Source: Phycisphaerae bacterium
GTDB taxonomy: Bacteria; Planctomycetota; Phycisphaerae; Phycisphaerales; UBA1924
Direction: 5' to 3'
Length of the DNA: 64,000 bases
NCBI GenBank assembly: GCA_030432905.1
Contig: JAUILU010000006.1
Span: forward strand, 62,001 to 126,000
Translations under genes and position numbers: made by a program
Shown: positions 9,623 through 21,080 of the stretch, in pieces
Numbering within the stretch: the stretch's first letter is position 1
How the letters are laid out: every line of letters begins with the position of its first letter
The notes under the pieces: model-generated
What the model saw: only the letters and a program-made list of their open reading frames with translations
Told to the model about the DNA's origin: nothing
The model's database searches: none

Positions 9623-10477
9623 TTAGAAACGAACTTCGCCGCCACCGTACAAGCCCTGCATCGTCGCTTCGACTTCGACATCGAACTCGGTGCTCTCAAC
9701 GTTCATGAACCGGTACCCGATGAAGACGCCGAACAGGCGGTGGAAGTCGTAGCCGAGTTCTGCTTTGGCGTCGATGACTGTGCCGTAGTCACCGAAGTAC
9801 ATGCCCGAGAGGTTGCCCCGGATGGCGATGTTTCGACCGAGGTCGAAGTTGGCTCCGATGCTGCCAACCGGGATCGGGATAATGGCTTCTTCGGTCTCGG
9901 TTGTGGTCGAGCCCATGACGTCGCCGGTGATGCTCGCTTCCGCGTCGATGACTCGTGCGCCGCCGCCGACGTAGATGGTGATGTACTTGAGCTCGGCGAG
10001 TTCGTAGAGCACGTTGAGCTCGTACATGGTGAGGTCTTCGTAGCTGTCGATGGTGCCGCTGAATTCCTGGTCGTCGAAGCTGACGGTGTTGGTTGTGCTG
10101 CCATCGAACTTGTAGTTGCCCATGTATCCCAGCTCGATGCTCAGATCGATGATGGGGATGGCGACGGTGATGCTCCCTATGGGGCTGATGTCGTCGGTGT
10201 CCTGGCCGAGTGTGTCCTCGAAATCGAGGACGTTGGTAGCGCCGCCGATCATGTCGCCGACTGTAATCTCGCCGTCGGCGGTCACGAACATGCCGCCGGC
10301 TCGGATTTTGACGAACGTGTCATCGCCGGCGTTTGGCGAATCGAGCGGGCCCGCCGTGAGTGAAGCCAGCGACGGGAACTGCTCTTCCCAAGTTGGCGAG
10401 CCGAGCAGGCCCTGCCGATCGTCGGCGAGCGTGGTGCAGGCGGGTGCGAGAATCAGCAAAGCGGGCCAGCGTTTCAT
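9623..10477 (-). CDS. predicted outer-membrane beta-barrel protein
   Basis: Signal peptide-like N-terminus; alternating hydrophobic/aromatic strands ending in Phe (GLYGGGEVRF). Confidence 0.65.
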   Translation of the reverse strand: MKRWPALLILAPACTTLADDRQGLLGSPTWEEQFPSLASLTAGPLDSPNAGDDTFVKIRAGGMFVTADGEITVGDMIGGATNVLDFEDTLGQDTDDISPIGSITVAIPIIDLSIELGYMGNYKFDGSTTNTVSFDDQEFSGTIDSYEDLTMYELNVLYELAELKYITIYVGGGARVIDAEASITGDVMGSTTTETEEAIIPIPVGSIGANFDLGRNIAIRGNLSGMYFGDYGTVIDAKAELGYDFHRLFGVFIGYRFMNVESTEFDVEVEATMQGLYGGGEVRF

Positions 10478-10509
10478 GTCCGTATCTCCGTGGCGGTTCG
10501 ACTCTGTGG

Positions 10510-11367
10510 TTATCGGGCAGCCAGCACCCGGTCCAGAAATATCGTCATCTGATCCAGCGCTGTTGAGAGTTGTTTCGACTGTTCTCCCCCGATTGGGAAG
10601 GGATTGGGCGTGTTGAGGACGTGGTCGCCGCCCTCGAGGATGAGCGTCTCGGCGTTTGGCATGGCATCGGCGATCCTGTGCGCCGAGTCGCAGGGCACGG
10701 TCGGGTCGCTGCTGCCGTGGATGATGAGCGATGGGCTGGGGATCCTGGCCGCCAATGCGAGCATGTCGTGCGCCTCGGGCTCGGCTTCCCGCTCATCCCA
10801 GAACGCCCGGCCCTTGCGGAGCGTCTGCCCGGTCCTGTTGCTGGTGATCTCCAAGTAGCCCTGTTCGTTGAGCTGCTGTTTCAGCGCATCGTTGAGTTGT
10901 TGGGTCTCGCTCGGCGCCGCGATGGTGACGATCGCATCGACCGGCTTCATCGCCGCGACCGCCCGGCGTCCCGCGCAGAGCAGCGAAGCCACGCCGCCCC
11001 GCGAGTGGCCCACGAGCACGATCGGCATGCCCGGCCCGACAAGCTCTTGCCTGTCGAGCGCGTGGATGAGCCGTTCGATGTCTTCGACTTGTTTGTTCCA
11101 GGTGTCTTTCTCGAACAGGTCCGGGCGCTCGAAGGATTCTATGGTCTCGGTCATGCCCGAGTGCGAGAGGTTGAACCGGTGCGCCGCGATGCCGATGCCC
11201 GCGAGTGTGTGCGCGAGTGTCGGGATGAACCCGTAGTCCTTGTAGCCAAAGAACCCGTGGGTAATCAGCGCCGCGGCACGGGGTGTGGTCTCGGGCAGGT
11301 GCGTGTTGCCGAAGATTGTTTCACCGTCGGCGCCGGGCAGGTTCCAATTCACGATGTCGATGGGCAT
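10510..11367 (-). CDS. alpha/beta hydrolase
   Basis: ITHGFFGYKDYGF, GHSRGG nucleophile elbow, IHGSSDPTVP, GGDHVL. Confidence 0.85.
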   Translation of the reverse strand: MPIDIVNWNLPGADGETIFGNTHLPETTPRAAALITHGFFGYKDYGFIPTLAHTLAGIGIAAHRFNLSHSGMTETIESFERPDLFEKDTWNKQVEDIERLIHALDRQELVGPGMPIVLVGHSRGGVASLLCAGRRAVAAMKPVDAIVTIAAPSETQQLNDALKQQLNEQGYLEITSNRTGQTLRKGRAFWDEREAEPEAHDMLALAARIPSPSLIIHGSSDPTVPCDSAHRIADAMPNAETLILEGGDHVLNTPNPFPIGGEQSKQLSTALDQMTIFLDRVLAAR

Positions 11368-11383
11368 GCCCGCAGCTTACAAG

Positions 11384-12205
11384 CTACGCGAAGTCGAGGA
11401 GCCCGCCCAGCTTGGCAGCCGCGACAAGCAGCACGATCGAAACGATCGGGCGGACAACGTTCACGGGCAGCCTGTGCACGAGCCACGAGCCGATCAGCGA
11501 GCCAACAACCGCGGACGGGCCGAGCAGGCCAGCGAGTTCGATGGCGTCGATCGCTTTCTGGCCGTGGTGGGGGAGGTTGATCATCTTCAACGTCGAGCCG
11601 ACGGGCGCCATGAGGCACATCGCCGCGGCGCTAGCTGCGATGGCTTGCCTGATTTTGATCTTGGCGACGGATTGGAGCGAGACGACGGTGATGACGCCGC
11701 CGCCGATGCCGAGCAGACCGGCGAGGAATCCGGTCGCGACGCCTGTGCCCACGATCGCGGGTGTTGATTTGCGGATGCGTTCGCTGTCTTCGAGCGTTTC
11801 TTCGTCGTCCTTGCCGAGCATCCGCCCGAGTTCGCCGACGAGCACCATTACGACGATGACCGCCGCGAGGATCTTCACGAGCGATTCGCCCTCGATCTGG
11901 TCCGACGCGAGCACGCCCAGAACGATGAACACGACCGCTGGGGGCAAGAGTCGGAGCAGGAGCGACTTGCGGACTTTGCCGGCCTTGGTGTGGCGCCAGA
12001 CGGCGGGGACCGCGACCAGGAAGTTGACCGCCATCGCGGCCGCCTGATAGGTGTGCTGCTCGGCGTGGGATGCGTCCTTGAACCCGATGAGAATGGCAAG
12101 GCCCGGCAGCATAATGACCGACCCGCCGAGGCCCGTCAGCCCGCCGATCAGCCCGGCGCAGAGTCCGATCCCCGAGATGAGTGCGGCTTGCAGTACCGGG
12201 TCCAT
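11384..12205 (-). CDS. sulfite exporter TauE/SafE family membrane protein
   Basis: 273 aa polytopic; GLCAGLIGGLTGLGGSVIMLPGL and GFLAGLLGIGGGVITV repeats. Confidence 0.9.
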   Translation of the reverse strand: MDPVLQAALISGIGLCAGLIGGLTGLGGSVIMLPGLAILIGFKDASHAEQHTYQAAAMAVNFLVAVPAVWRHTKAGKVRKSLLLRLLPPAVVFIVLGVLASDQIEGESLVKILAAVIVVMVLVGELGRMLGKDDEETLEDSERIRKSTPAIVGTGVATGFLAGLLGIGGGVITVVSLQSVAKIKIRQAIAASAAAMCLMAPVGSTLKMINLPHHGQKAIDAIELAGLLGPSAVVGSLIGSWLVHRLPVNVVRPIVSIVLLVAAAKLGGLLDFA

Positions 12206-12211
12206 TGATGC

Positions 12212-12973
12212 TTACATCGACGCGCGCTTGCGGTAGCCCACACCGATTCTTCGAGCAACATCAGCTGGGTGCTCGTCTTCCTCGGCCTGAGCCGCCAGCT
12301 CGTCGTAGACGCGCATCGTTTCGGTGTGCGCCCAGCGGACGTGCTCGAGCATCAGGTCGCGGGCGCGGTCGGCCTCGCCTCGCTCGACGGTCCGAAGGAT
12401 CACGTCGTGGTCGCTGAAGATCTCGCTGAGCTTGTCGTGCGTCAGCGGGCCGGGTCTGCAAGCGGTTGCATGGATCAGCAAACGGTTGTCGTTGATGATC
12501 TTGACAACGCGCCTGTTGCCGGCGGCGTGCAGCATCGCGGCGTGGAAGTCGCGGTCGAGGCGTTCAAGAAGGTCGTACGCGTCTTCGGAGATCTCTTCGC
12601 CGCCCTCACCCGAGTAGTCGGCCTTGAGCATCTCGAGCATCTTGTCGCAGACACCGCGCGCCTTGTCGAGCGACGGACGAACGGTCATCGAGGCGAGCGC
12701 GTGGATGGCTTCGCATTCGAGCCACTCGCGGACCTGGAACGCTTCGTCGAGTTCCTCGCGCGTCGGGCTTTTGACGAACGCGCCGTAGCCGGCAACGTGG
12801 TCGAGCACGCCCTCGCTTCGGAGCTGGCCGATCGCCTCGCGGACGGGGCTTCGGCTCACACCGGTTTCCTTGGCGACCGTAAGCTCGCAGACTCGGCTGC
12901 CGGCGCGGAGCGCACCGGTTAGCAGCTGGCTGCAAAGGTGGTCATACACAACGTTTCGAAGGCCCTTGGACAC
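12212..12973 (-). CDS. GntR family transcriptional regulator (FCD-type effector domain)
   Basis: N-terminal wHTH (LTVAKETGVSRSPVREAIGQLRSEGVL); C-terminal helical FCD-like region. Confidence 0.9.
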   Translation of the reverse strand: MSKGLRNVVYDHLCSQLLTGALRAGSRVCELTVAKETGVSRSPVREAIGQLRSEGVLDHVAGYGAFVKSPTREELDEAFQVREWLECEAIHALASMTVRPSLDKARGVCDKMLEMLKADYSGEGGEEISEDAYDLLERLDRDFHAAMLHAAGNRRVVKIINDNRLLIHATACRPGPLTHDKLSEIFSDHDVILRTVERGEADRARDLMLEHVRWAHTETMRVYDELAAQAEEDEHPADVARRIGVGYRKRASM

Positions 12974-13063
12974 AGCGATTCTCCGCCGGGCACGCCCGGA
13001 AACTCGGGGCGCCTCTCGGAAAGAGAATAGCGAGGCAGAGCTGTTGTTGGCACGATAACCGGC

Positions 13064-14488
13064 TTAGAAAGCCGAGATTAGCGCGAGAATGGCCGCCATG
13101 ATCGCCGCGGCACCGCTCAAACGTCCGATTAGTAGGTGCCGACTCGCCATCGACTCGGCCTTGCGGAGCTCGCCCTTGAGCACGTCGTAGCGGACATGCA
13201 GGGCAGACATCGCCTCGATCGTGTCCGAGTATTGCTGGGTCCGCAGGCTCGCACGCCTGCGTGCACGCATGACGATCGCGTGTGCCTTCTCAAGCGAAAG
13301 CTCGGCGGATTCCATCCGCTCCTTGTACTGATCCGCACGGGCGTCGGCACGCTCCATCTGCTCGTGCATGTACGCCGCCTCGGTGTTGCGGGCGTCGAGC
13401 TCGGCTTGGAGCGAGGCACGATCGGCAAAGTCTTCTGTCTTGATCGGCTCAGCAACGACGGGCATCGGGGCCTGCTCCGCTGGCTGGCCGCCGACCTGCT
13501 GCGAGAGCTTGGCGATGGTCTGGTCGCGCTCGGCGAGCCGACCCGAGAGCTCGGCCATCTCGCTGCGTGCCGAGTTGATCTGAGACTGGGTCTCGGCCTC
13601 GGCTTGCTTGAACGCCTCGATCTTCTCGATTAGTTCCGCGTTGGCGGCTTCGAGTTCCTCGGCGCGCGAATCGCTCGATTCAACACGCGTCTCGATCTCG
13701 GCCAGCTGTTCGCGTGCGATCGTCACCGCGGCCTGCGCCTCCGACAGCCTCGTCGAACGCTCAGCCAGTTCCTCGCGCACGTCAGCGAGCTGGCCCTCGG
13801 CATGCTCGAATTGAGACAGCGCCTCGTCGCGTTCCTCGGCCGTCGCGGCGAGCTCTTCGGTCAGCTTCAGCAGGTTCGATTCGTGCTTGGCAGCCTGCGT
13901 CGTAAGCTCGTCGAGCTGTGATTTGAGTTCGTCTGCGAAGGCTTCGAGTTCGCTCGCGCGAGTCGCCGCGTCGTCGAGCTGCGATTCCAGCTGCTGCTGG
14001 ATGGCCTCCGACTGCGACTGGTGCTCGGTCAATTCCTTGCGGAGCGTGCTGGCCTCGCTGTTCGACTCCTCGATCTTCAGCTTCAGTTCCGCGATCGTCT
14101 GCGACTGCGTGGTGTTGAGCTTGAGTTGCTCGTCGATCTCGGCCTTCTTCGCCTTCAGCTCGTTGGCTTGCTCGGCGGCGACGTCCCACACGCGCTCGGC
14201 TTCTTCGAGACGGTCCGACGCCAGACGGTTCGCGTGACGCAGCTCGCCCTCGACGGACTTGATCTGCTCCGCGGCGCCCTGCAGGCGGTGCTCAAGATTC
14301 GTGATCTGCTCGCTGAACTCGGCGATCGCCAAGGCGTGCGATTCGCGGAGCTGCTTCGGTGATTCCTCGCCGAGGATGTCGAGCGCTTCCATCGCGATCA
14401 TCTCAACACGGGCGAGCTTGCCCTCGGCGATCGAGTCTGCCGGGCCGGTGGTTCGGGACTTCGTCTGCTGATTCTTGTGCGATGCCAC
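13064..14488 (-). CDS. long coiled-coil protein with C-terminal TM segment
   Basis: 474 aa, E/A/L/Q-rich heptad-like throughout; hydrophobic C-terminus (LLIGRLSGAAAIMAAILALISAF). Confidence 0.75.
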   Translation of the reverse strand: MASHKNQQTKSRTTGPADSIAEGKLARVEMIAMEALDILGEESPKQLRESHALAIAEFSEQITNLEHRLQGAAEQIKSVEGELRHANRLASDRLEEAERVWDVAAEQANELKAKKAEIDEQLKLNTTQSQTIAELKLKIEESNSEASTLRKELTEHQSQSEAIQQQLESQLDDAATRASELEAFADELKSQLDELTTQAAKHESNLLKLTEELAATAEERDEALSQFEHAEGQLADVREELAERSTRLSEAQAAVTIAREQLAEIETRVESSDSRAEELEAANAELIEKIEAFKQAEAETQSQINSARSEMAELSGRLAERDQTIAKLSQQVGGQPAEQAPMPVVAEPIKTEDFADRASLQAELDARNTEAAYMHEQMERADARADQYKERMESAELSLEKAHAIVMRARRRASLRTQQYSDTIEAMSALHVRYDVLKGELRKAESMASRHLLIGRLSGAAAIMAAILALISAF

Positions 14489-14716
14489 GTCTTTGATCTC
14501 CGGAACAAGCTCTTATTGGGCTACTCCGAAGCCAACAACGGCACAAACCGCCCGCCAGATCAGTCGCAGACACGAACTGCTCAGCGATAACGATGACGGA
14601 CCAAGCGGTCCGCTTGCTGGTTGTGCCGCCGGCTCCCCGGATGTGGAGTCCTACGCTCAGCAGTGACCAAGACCGCGCTCCAATCAGAGTCTCAGCACAC
14701 GGGCCACAATACAGGC

Positions 14717-15739
14717 ATGATCTTCGGTCTCGTGACCGTTGTGCTCACGCTGGTGGGGTGGTCGGTGACGCCGCTGTTCATCAAGCACTTCTCTCACGAG
14801 ATCGACGCGTGGACGAGCAACGGCTGGCGTTACGGGTTCGCCGCGTTCGTGTGGGCGCCGTACCTCATCTACGGCGCCAAACGCGGCAAGCTCCCTCCCA
14901 AGCTCTTCCTCGCGGCGCTCGTGCCCGGCGCGATCAACAGCATCAGCCAGGTCGCGTTCACCTGGGCGCACTACAAGATCGACCCCGGGCTGCTGACGTT
15001 CGGCTTGCGGGCGCAGATGGTCGTCGTCGCCTTCGGAGCCGCGATCCTGTTCCCGATCGAAAGGCTGGTCATCAAGAAGCCCGCGTTTCTGGCGGGGCTT
15101 CTTCTCGTTGTGCTCGGCACCGCGGGCACGATCCTGTTCGACAACGACTTCGGCGCCAAGTCCAACACGCTCGGCGTTCTGCTCGCGCTTGGCGCCGGCG
15201 CCGGGTTCGCGTTCTACGCGCTGGCGGTCCGCTACTTCATGGTCGGCATGAGCCCGCTCTACTCGTTCGCCGCGATCAGCCAGTACACCGCGGGCAGCAT
15301 GGTCGTCCTGATGCTCATCTTCGGCGACAAGTTCGGCGTCACGACCCTCGACATGTCGGCAGACCAGATCGCGTGGCTCTTGATCTCATCAATCATCGGC
15401 ATCGCCGCCGGGCACGTGCTGTACTACATCAGCATCGCCCGCCTAGGCGTCGCGGTCTCGACGGGTGTGATCCAGCTCCAACCCTTCTGCGTCGCGATCC
15501 TGTCCTACATCTGGTTCGGCGAAGTGCTCGAATCCTCGCAATGGATCGCAGGCGGGATGGCGGTCACCGGGGCCGTCACGATGCTGGTTGTTCAGCACAT
15601 CACGACGTCACGCCTGAAGAAGCGGGCTGGCGATGAGTCGATGGAACTGCCGGCGGATCATGTGGCGGCGGCGGTTGAGTGTGAGACTATGGAGCCACAT
15701 TCCGGGCATGTGTCTGAAACGAGTCCTGTTAGCGAATAG
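14717..15739 (+). CDS. EamA/DMT family transporter
   Basis: ~10 TM segments; start moved to Met at 14717 (MIFGLVTVVLTLVGWSVTPLFIKHF). Confidence 0.85.
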   Translation: MIFGLVTVVLTLVGWSVTPLFIKHFSHEIDAWTSNGWRYGFAAFVWAPYLIYGAKRGKLPPKLFLAALVPGAINSISQVAFTWAHYKIDPGLLTFGLRAQMVVVAFGAAILFPIERLVIKKPAFLAGLLLVVLGTAGTILFDNDFGAKSNTLGVLLALGAGAGFAFYALAVRYFMVGMSPLYSFAAISQYTAGSMVVLMLIFGDKFGVTTLDMSADQIAWLLISSIIGIAAGHVLYYISIARLGVAVSTGVIQLQPFCVAILSYIWFGEVLESSQWIAGGMAVTGAVTMLVVQHITTSRLKKRAGDESMELPADHVAAAVECETMEPHSGHVSETSPVSE

Positions 15740-16281
15740 CCACAACTAAGGCATGCATTAGATTTCTCACTACGAATGATCTTGTGGGCTTTATGTAACG
15801 CGAAGTGCCACAGAAACAACAGCGTTAACGCGGCCCAAACCCCTTGCCATGGACTGAAGTCAGGGTGCATGATGCGATGGGAAGCGGCGGCACTCGCCAA
15901 AGCTATAAAAATTGAGTAAGGCAGGATCGCAAGTGTTGAACGTACAGAATGCCACATTAGGTGGTGGTGTACTAAGCAGATCAGAAACGGGAATTGAAAC
16001 GCCGTGTACCAAACAATGTTCCCGTTGAGCGGGATATTTGATTCGAAGCAATAGGTGTGAAGCGAATGGGTCTTCATGACGAGCAGGGGCGTAGAGATTG
16101 CAACAAGCAATCCAAATGCGGACTCGCGAGCAGTCTTAGTATGCTTGCGACCAATCTTTGCTTGAATACGGGTTTGCTTGTTGCGGTTAGACCATACTTC
16201 CCAAGATATAACGCTGAATGGCACCAGCGAGATAGCGGGTATAACAAGGGATGTGATGTCGATTGGTCCACTGAAGCTCAT
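15658..16281 (-). CDS. hypothetical membrane protein with C-terminal zinc ribbon (CLSCGYSLTGL...CPECG)
   Basis: 207 aa; several hydrophobic helices; CxxCGYxLxGLxxxxCPECG, common in planctomycetal proteins; locally AT-richer DNA. Confidence 0.65.
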   Translation of the reverse strand: MSFSGPIDITSLVIPAISLVPFSVISWEVWSNRNKQTRIQAKIGRKHTKTARESAFGLLVAISTPLLVMKTHSLHTYCFESNIPLNGNIVWYTAFQFPFLICLVHHHLMWHSVRSTLAILPYSIFIALASAAASHRIMHPDFSPWQGVWAALTLLFLWHFALHKAHKIIRSEKSNACLSCGYSLTGLVSDTCPECGSIVSHSTAAAT

Positions 16282-16320
16282 GTAGCAATTTACGCACTAC
16301 AAGCTAGGGAGTTGCTTTAA

Positions 16321-17649
16321 TCAGCGGATAGACACTCTCCAAGCTTTGCCTTCCCGCTCCACCCGCCTGTACAGCGTGTCCCGCTCGACCGGCTCGTACC
16401 CGGCTTCGCGGATCGCACGCTCAAGATCCCACACAGTTGTCTCTTGGTGCGTGGTCTGGCCGCCGACTTTGGTGATGTCGTACCAGACGACCGTGCCGTC
16501 GATGTCGTCGGCGCCGGCCTTGAGCATGAGCTGGCTCATCGCGAGCGTCTGCATGATCCAGAACGCCTTGGTGTGTGGGAAGTTGTCGAGCATGAGCCTG
16601 GCGACCGCGAGCGTGCGGAGGTTTTCTAACCCGGACGGGCCGTAGAGGTTCTCGAGTTCCGAGCCGTCGGGGAAAAATGGCAGGGGCGTGATGGTCTGGA
16701 AGTACCCGCCGCCCGATGCCATGTCGGGGTGGGGGAGCTTTGAGTCCTCGCGTGTGAGCGTGATCGCATCGACCGAGTTGTCGTCGATGCCCTCGTACTC
16801 GCCCGAGTACTTCCGCCAGTCGGGGTCGCCTGTGTAGCCGAGCCGCGCGAGCGCCTGGTCCTGTGCCCTGCGGAGCATGTCCATGTGAACGAGCCGGTCT
16901 TTGCGCTGCTCGATGTGGCCGTACAGAATCGTGCAGTTGGTGTTGAGCCCGAGCTCGTGCGCAACGGTGTGCACATCGAGCCACGCGTCGTGGCGGATCT
17001 TGCCCTTGAAGGCCTCGTCGTGGACGCGGTCGTCGAAGACCTCCGCGCCGCCGCCGGGCAGTGAGCCGAGACCCGCGTCCTTGAGTTCCTGCAGCACCCA
17101 CCGGATGCCGGCCTTGCGGTCGTCGCGCTTGAACTTTTTGGCGATTTTGGCTAGGTGCACGATCTCGACCGCGGTGAACGCCTTGATGTGCAGCTCGCTG
17201 CCCGCTTTGTCAACGACCTCGCGGATGGCGCGGCACATGTCGGGGTAGTAGTCCCAGGGCAGGTAGGGGTGCAGGCCGCCGACGATGTGCATCTCGGTCG
17301 CACCTGAGTCGATGGCCTTCTGGGCTTCGGCTCGGATGTAGTCGAGGTCGCGCGTGTAGGCGCCGTCTTCGTCTTTCTTTCTGAAAAATTCGCAGAATTT
17401 ACAACTCAGGGCGCAGACGTTGGAGTAGTTGAGGTGGCGGTTGATGTTGTAGTACGCCACACCCGGGTGCATGCGATCACGGACGAGGCTGGCCAGCTCG
17501 CACACGGACCAGACGTCGGGCGTGGAGTACAGCAGCTCGCCCTCTTCGAGCGACAGGCGCTGACCCGCGAGGATCTTGGCCCGGATCGCCTCCAGGCCTG
17601 GGTCGGTCTTGGTCGAGCGGGCGAGCGTTGGGCTGGCGAGCGTGGTCAT
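16321..17649 (-). CDS. mqnE: radical SAM aminofutalosine synthase-like protein (MqnE/CofH family)
   Basis: NVCALSCKFCEFFRKKDEDGAY radical-SAM CxxxCxxC motif, HIVGGLHPYLPWDYYPDM, TNCTILYGHIE; start set at MTTLAS (17649). Confidence 0.85.
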   Translation of the reverse strand: MTTLASPTLARSTKTDPGLEAIRAKILAGQRLSLEEGELLYSTPDVWSVCELASLVRDRMHPGVAYYNINRHLNYSNVCALSCKFCEFFRKKDEDGAYTRDLDYIRAEAQKAIDSGATEMHIVGGLHPYLPWDYYPDMCRAIREVVDKAGSELHIKAFTAVEIVHLAKIAKKFKRDDRKAGIRWVLQELKDAGLGSLPGGGAEVFDDRVHDEAFKGKIRHDAWLDVHTVAHELGLNTNCTILYGHIEQRKDRLVHMDMLRRAQDQALARLGYTGDPDWRKYSGEYEGIDDNSVDAITLTREDSKLPHPDMASGGGYFQTITPLPFFPDGSELENLYGPSGLENLRTLAVARLMLDNFPHTKAFWIMQTLAMSQLMLKAGADDIDGTVVWYDITKVGGQTTHQETTVWDLERAIREAGYEPVERDTLYRRVEREGKAWRVSIR

Positions 17650-17757
17650 GCGGGCGGTTCTTTCAATGATTCTTGAAAACATAATAGGCTTGGCCTGTGC
17701 GGGGTGCGCATTCTCGGCCGTCGTGCAGCCTGAACAGGCGGTATAGATGGGCGTTTC

Positions 17758-17792
17758 GGCTCTAACTTTGCCGTCCAAATGGGGTTAGAGCC
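17758..17792. repeat. perfect 9-bp inverted repeat GGCTCTAAC-N17-GTTAGAGCC
   Basis: 17758-17766 and 17784-17792 are exact reverse complements in the divergent intergenic region. Confidence 0.7.
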
Positions 17793-17826
17793 AATCTGTG
17801 GGCCTGTGGATCCGATGAATCGAGTG

Positions 17827-17862
17827 CCTGTTCCGGGTGATCGCCCGGACAGTCTGAACAGG
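17827..17862 (+). promoter_or_regulatory. nested hairpin whose 3' arm overlaps the predicted SD of the 17871 gene
   Basis: CCTGTTC(17827-33)...GAACAGG(17856-62) with inner CCGGG/CCCGG; AGGAG at 17860-17864, ATG at 17871. Confidence 0.5.
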
Positions 17863-17870
17863 AGCTGCCC

Positions 17871-18410
17871 ATGTCAATGGCCACCAGTGGACGTCCGAGT
17901 TTCGGTCTCGGGAGCAATTCGCAGGACGATGCCAAGAAGCTCGGCGTCAGGAAAAAGATCAGCCGCGGTGTCATCGGCATGACGCTCTCGGCGGTTGTCT
18001 GGCTCTTTGCCCTGGGCACCGCGTCCAAGTGCATTATCTTCGCCGAGCAGGTCTACAAGGGCGGCATGGCGGAGTTCTTCAGCGCCAGACTCGGCGGGCT
18101 GACATTCCCGCCGTTCGGGCTCCACTACGAGGGTCAGCTCGGCGCGGTCATCGCCGGCGGTCAGGCGCTCGCCGTGTTGGCTGGCCTTGGCATGTCGCTC
18201 TCGCCCGCATCGGGTATGCGCCGTCTCGGATCGATGATCCTGATCGCGTGGGCCGGGCTTTGGATCGCCGGTGCATCGAGCCTCGTGATGGAGGTCCCGA
18301 GCTCGGAGATGGTCATCATCACCGCCGCCTCGGGCGTGGTGTTCCTCTGCACGATCTACCGCGGCCTGCACCTGTGGAACAACAAGAAGCCCAAGCACGC
18401 CAAGGGCTGA
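17871..18410 (+). CDS. hypothetical membrane protein (179 aa)
   Basis: ORF with SD AGGAG and several hydrophobic helices. Confidence 0.65.
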   Translation: MSMATSGRPSFGLGSNSQDDAKKLGVRKKISRGVIGMTLSAVVWLFALGTASKCIIFAEQVYKGGMAEFFSARLGGLTFPPFGLHYEGQLGAVIAGGQALAVLAGLGMSLSPASGMRRLGSMILIAWAGLWIAGASSLVMEVPSSEMVIITAASGVVFLCTIYRGLHLWNNKKPKHAKG

Positions 18411-18411
18411 G

Positions 18412-18954
18412 TTACGAAGGCCGAGATGCGTCAGGCCCGAGCACACCGACGACGGTTCGCGCACACGGCTGGTCGATCGCCCGGAGCACGCCCGCGCAGA
18501 TCTCTTTGTGAGTCAGCCATCGGCTCTGGTTCGGTTCGATCACAAAGCCCAGCAGCACTGTTTCAGCGCCCGCATCGGAGTCTTCCGGTGCGGGTGTTTG
18601 TGTATGGCCGCTGCCCAGCACGCGGATGCGCTGGGCGTCTCCTGCGGCTTCGCGGACGGCTCGCTCAGCCGCGCTTGCGTGACTGTGGATCCATGTCACC
18701 CACAGCGCGGGTTGTCCCTGACCGCCGATCGCCCGTTCGATACCCGATTCGAGCGACCCGGGCTGGGAGTAGTCGCACTCGAATACGCGGATGGCCGGCC
18801 CCATGTCGCGTTCGTGTCGTGCAAGCGCAGAGACCCGCCAACCACGCGAGGCCAGTGTGCGGCAGACCCCAGCCAGCATGCCCGTGCCCCCGACGATCAG
18901 GGCGTGGTCGTGCTCTGGTTGGTCCGGTTGCTGTTCGATGGCACAAGCGTACAG
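18412..18954 (-). CDS. short-chain dehydrogenase-like NAD(P)-binding protein, probably non-ATG start
   Basis: The frame extends upstream of the track start to include [32 protein letters not shown] (Rossmann GGTGMLAG); no ATG/GTG/TTG in the short upstream frame, CTG at 18954 possible. Confidence 0.6.
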   Translation of the reverse strand: MYACAIEQQPDQPEHDHALIVGGTGMLAGVCRTLASRGWRVSALARHERDMGPAIRVFECDYSQPGSLESGIERAIGGQGQPALWVTWIHSHASAAERAVREAAGDAQRIRVLGSGHTQTPAPEDSDAGAETVLLGFVIEPNQSRWLTHKEICAGVLRAIDQPCARTVVGVLGPDASRPS

Positions 18955-19108
18955 GGTCTGCCAGATCGGCAGAAGTGGGGCGGCGGATCGCCGATCGGGC
19001 GGTCAATTCGGGCGTTCTGACCCCGGAATCGTCGATTCTGCTCTTGGCACCGGGCTTGCATTCGTTTGGGCAGTCGCGTCCCCCGCGGCCAATTCGGAGG
19101 TACACACA

Positions 19109-21010
<1,902 letters not shown>

Positions 21011-21032
21011 GCCGCAGGATTCGGCACACTAC

Positions 21033-21069
21033 CAGGCCCGTTCCGTCATGGAGCGGGCCTGTTTGTTTT
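21033..21069 (+). terminator. intrinsic terminator after dnaK
   Basis: CAGGCCCGTTCC-gtcat-GGAGCGGGCCTG stem followed by T-rich tttgttttt. Confidence 0.85.
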
Positions 21070-21080
21070 TGAGCTCTGGC

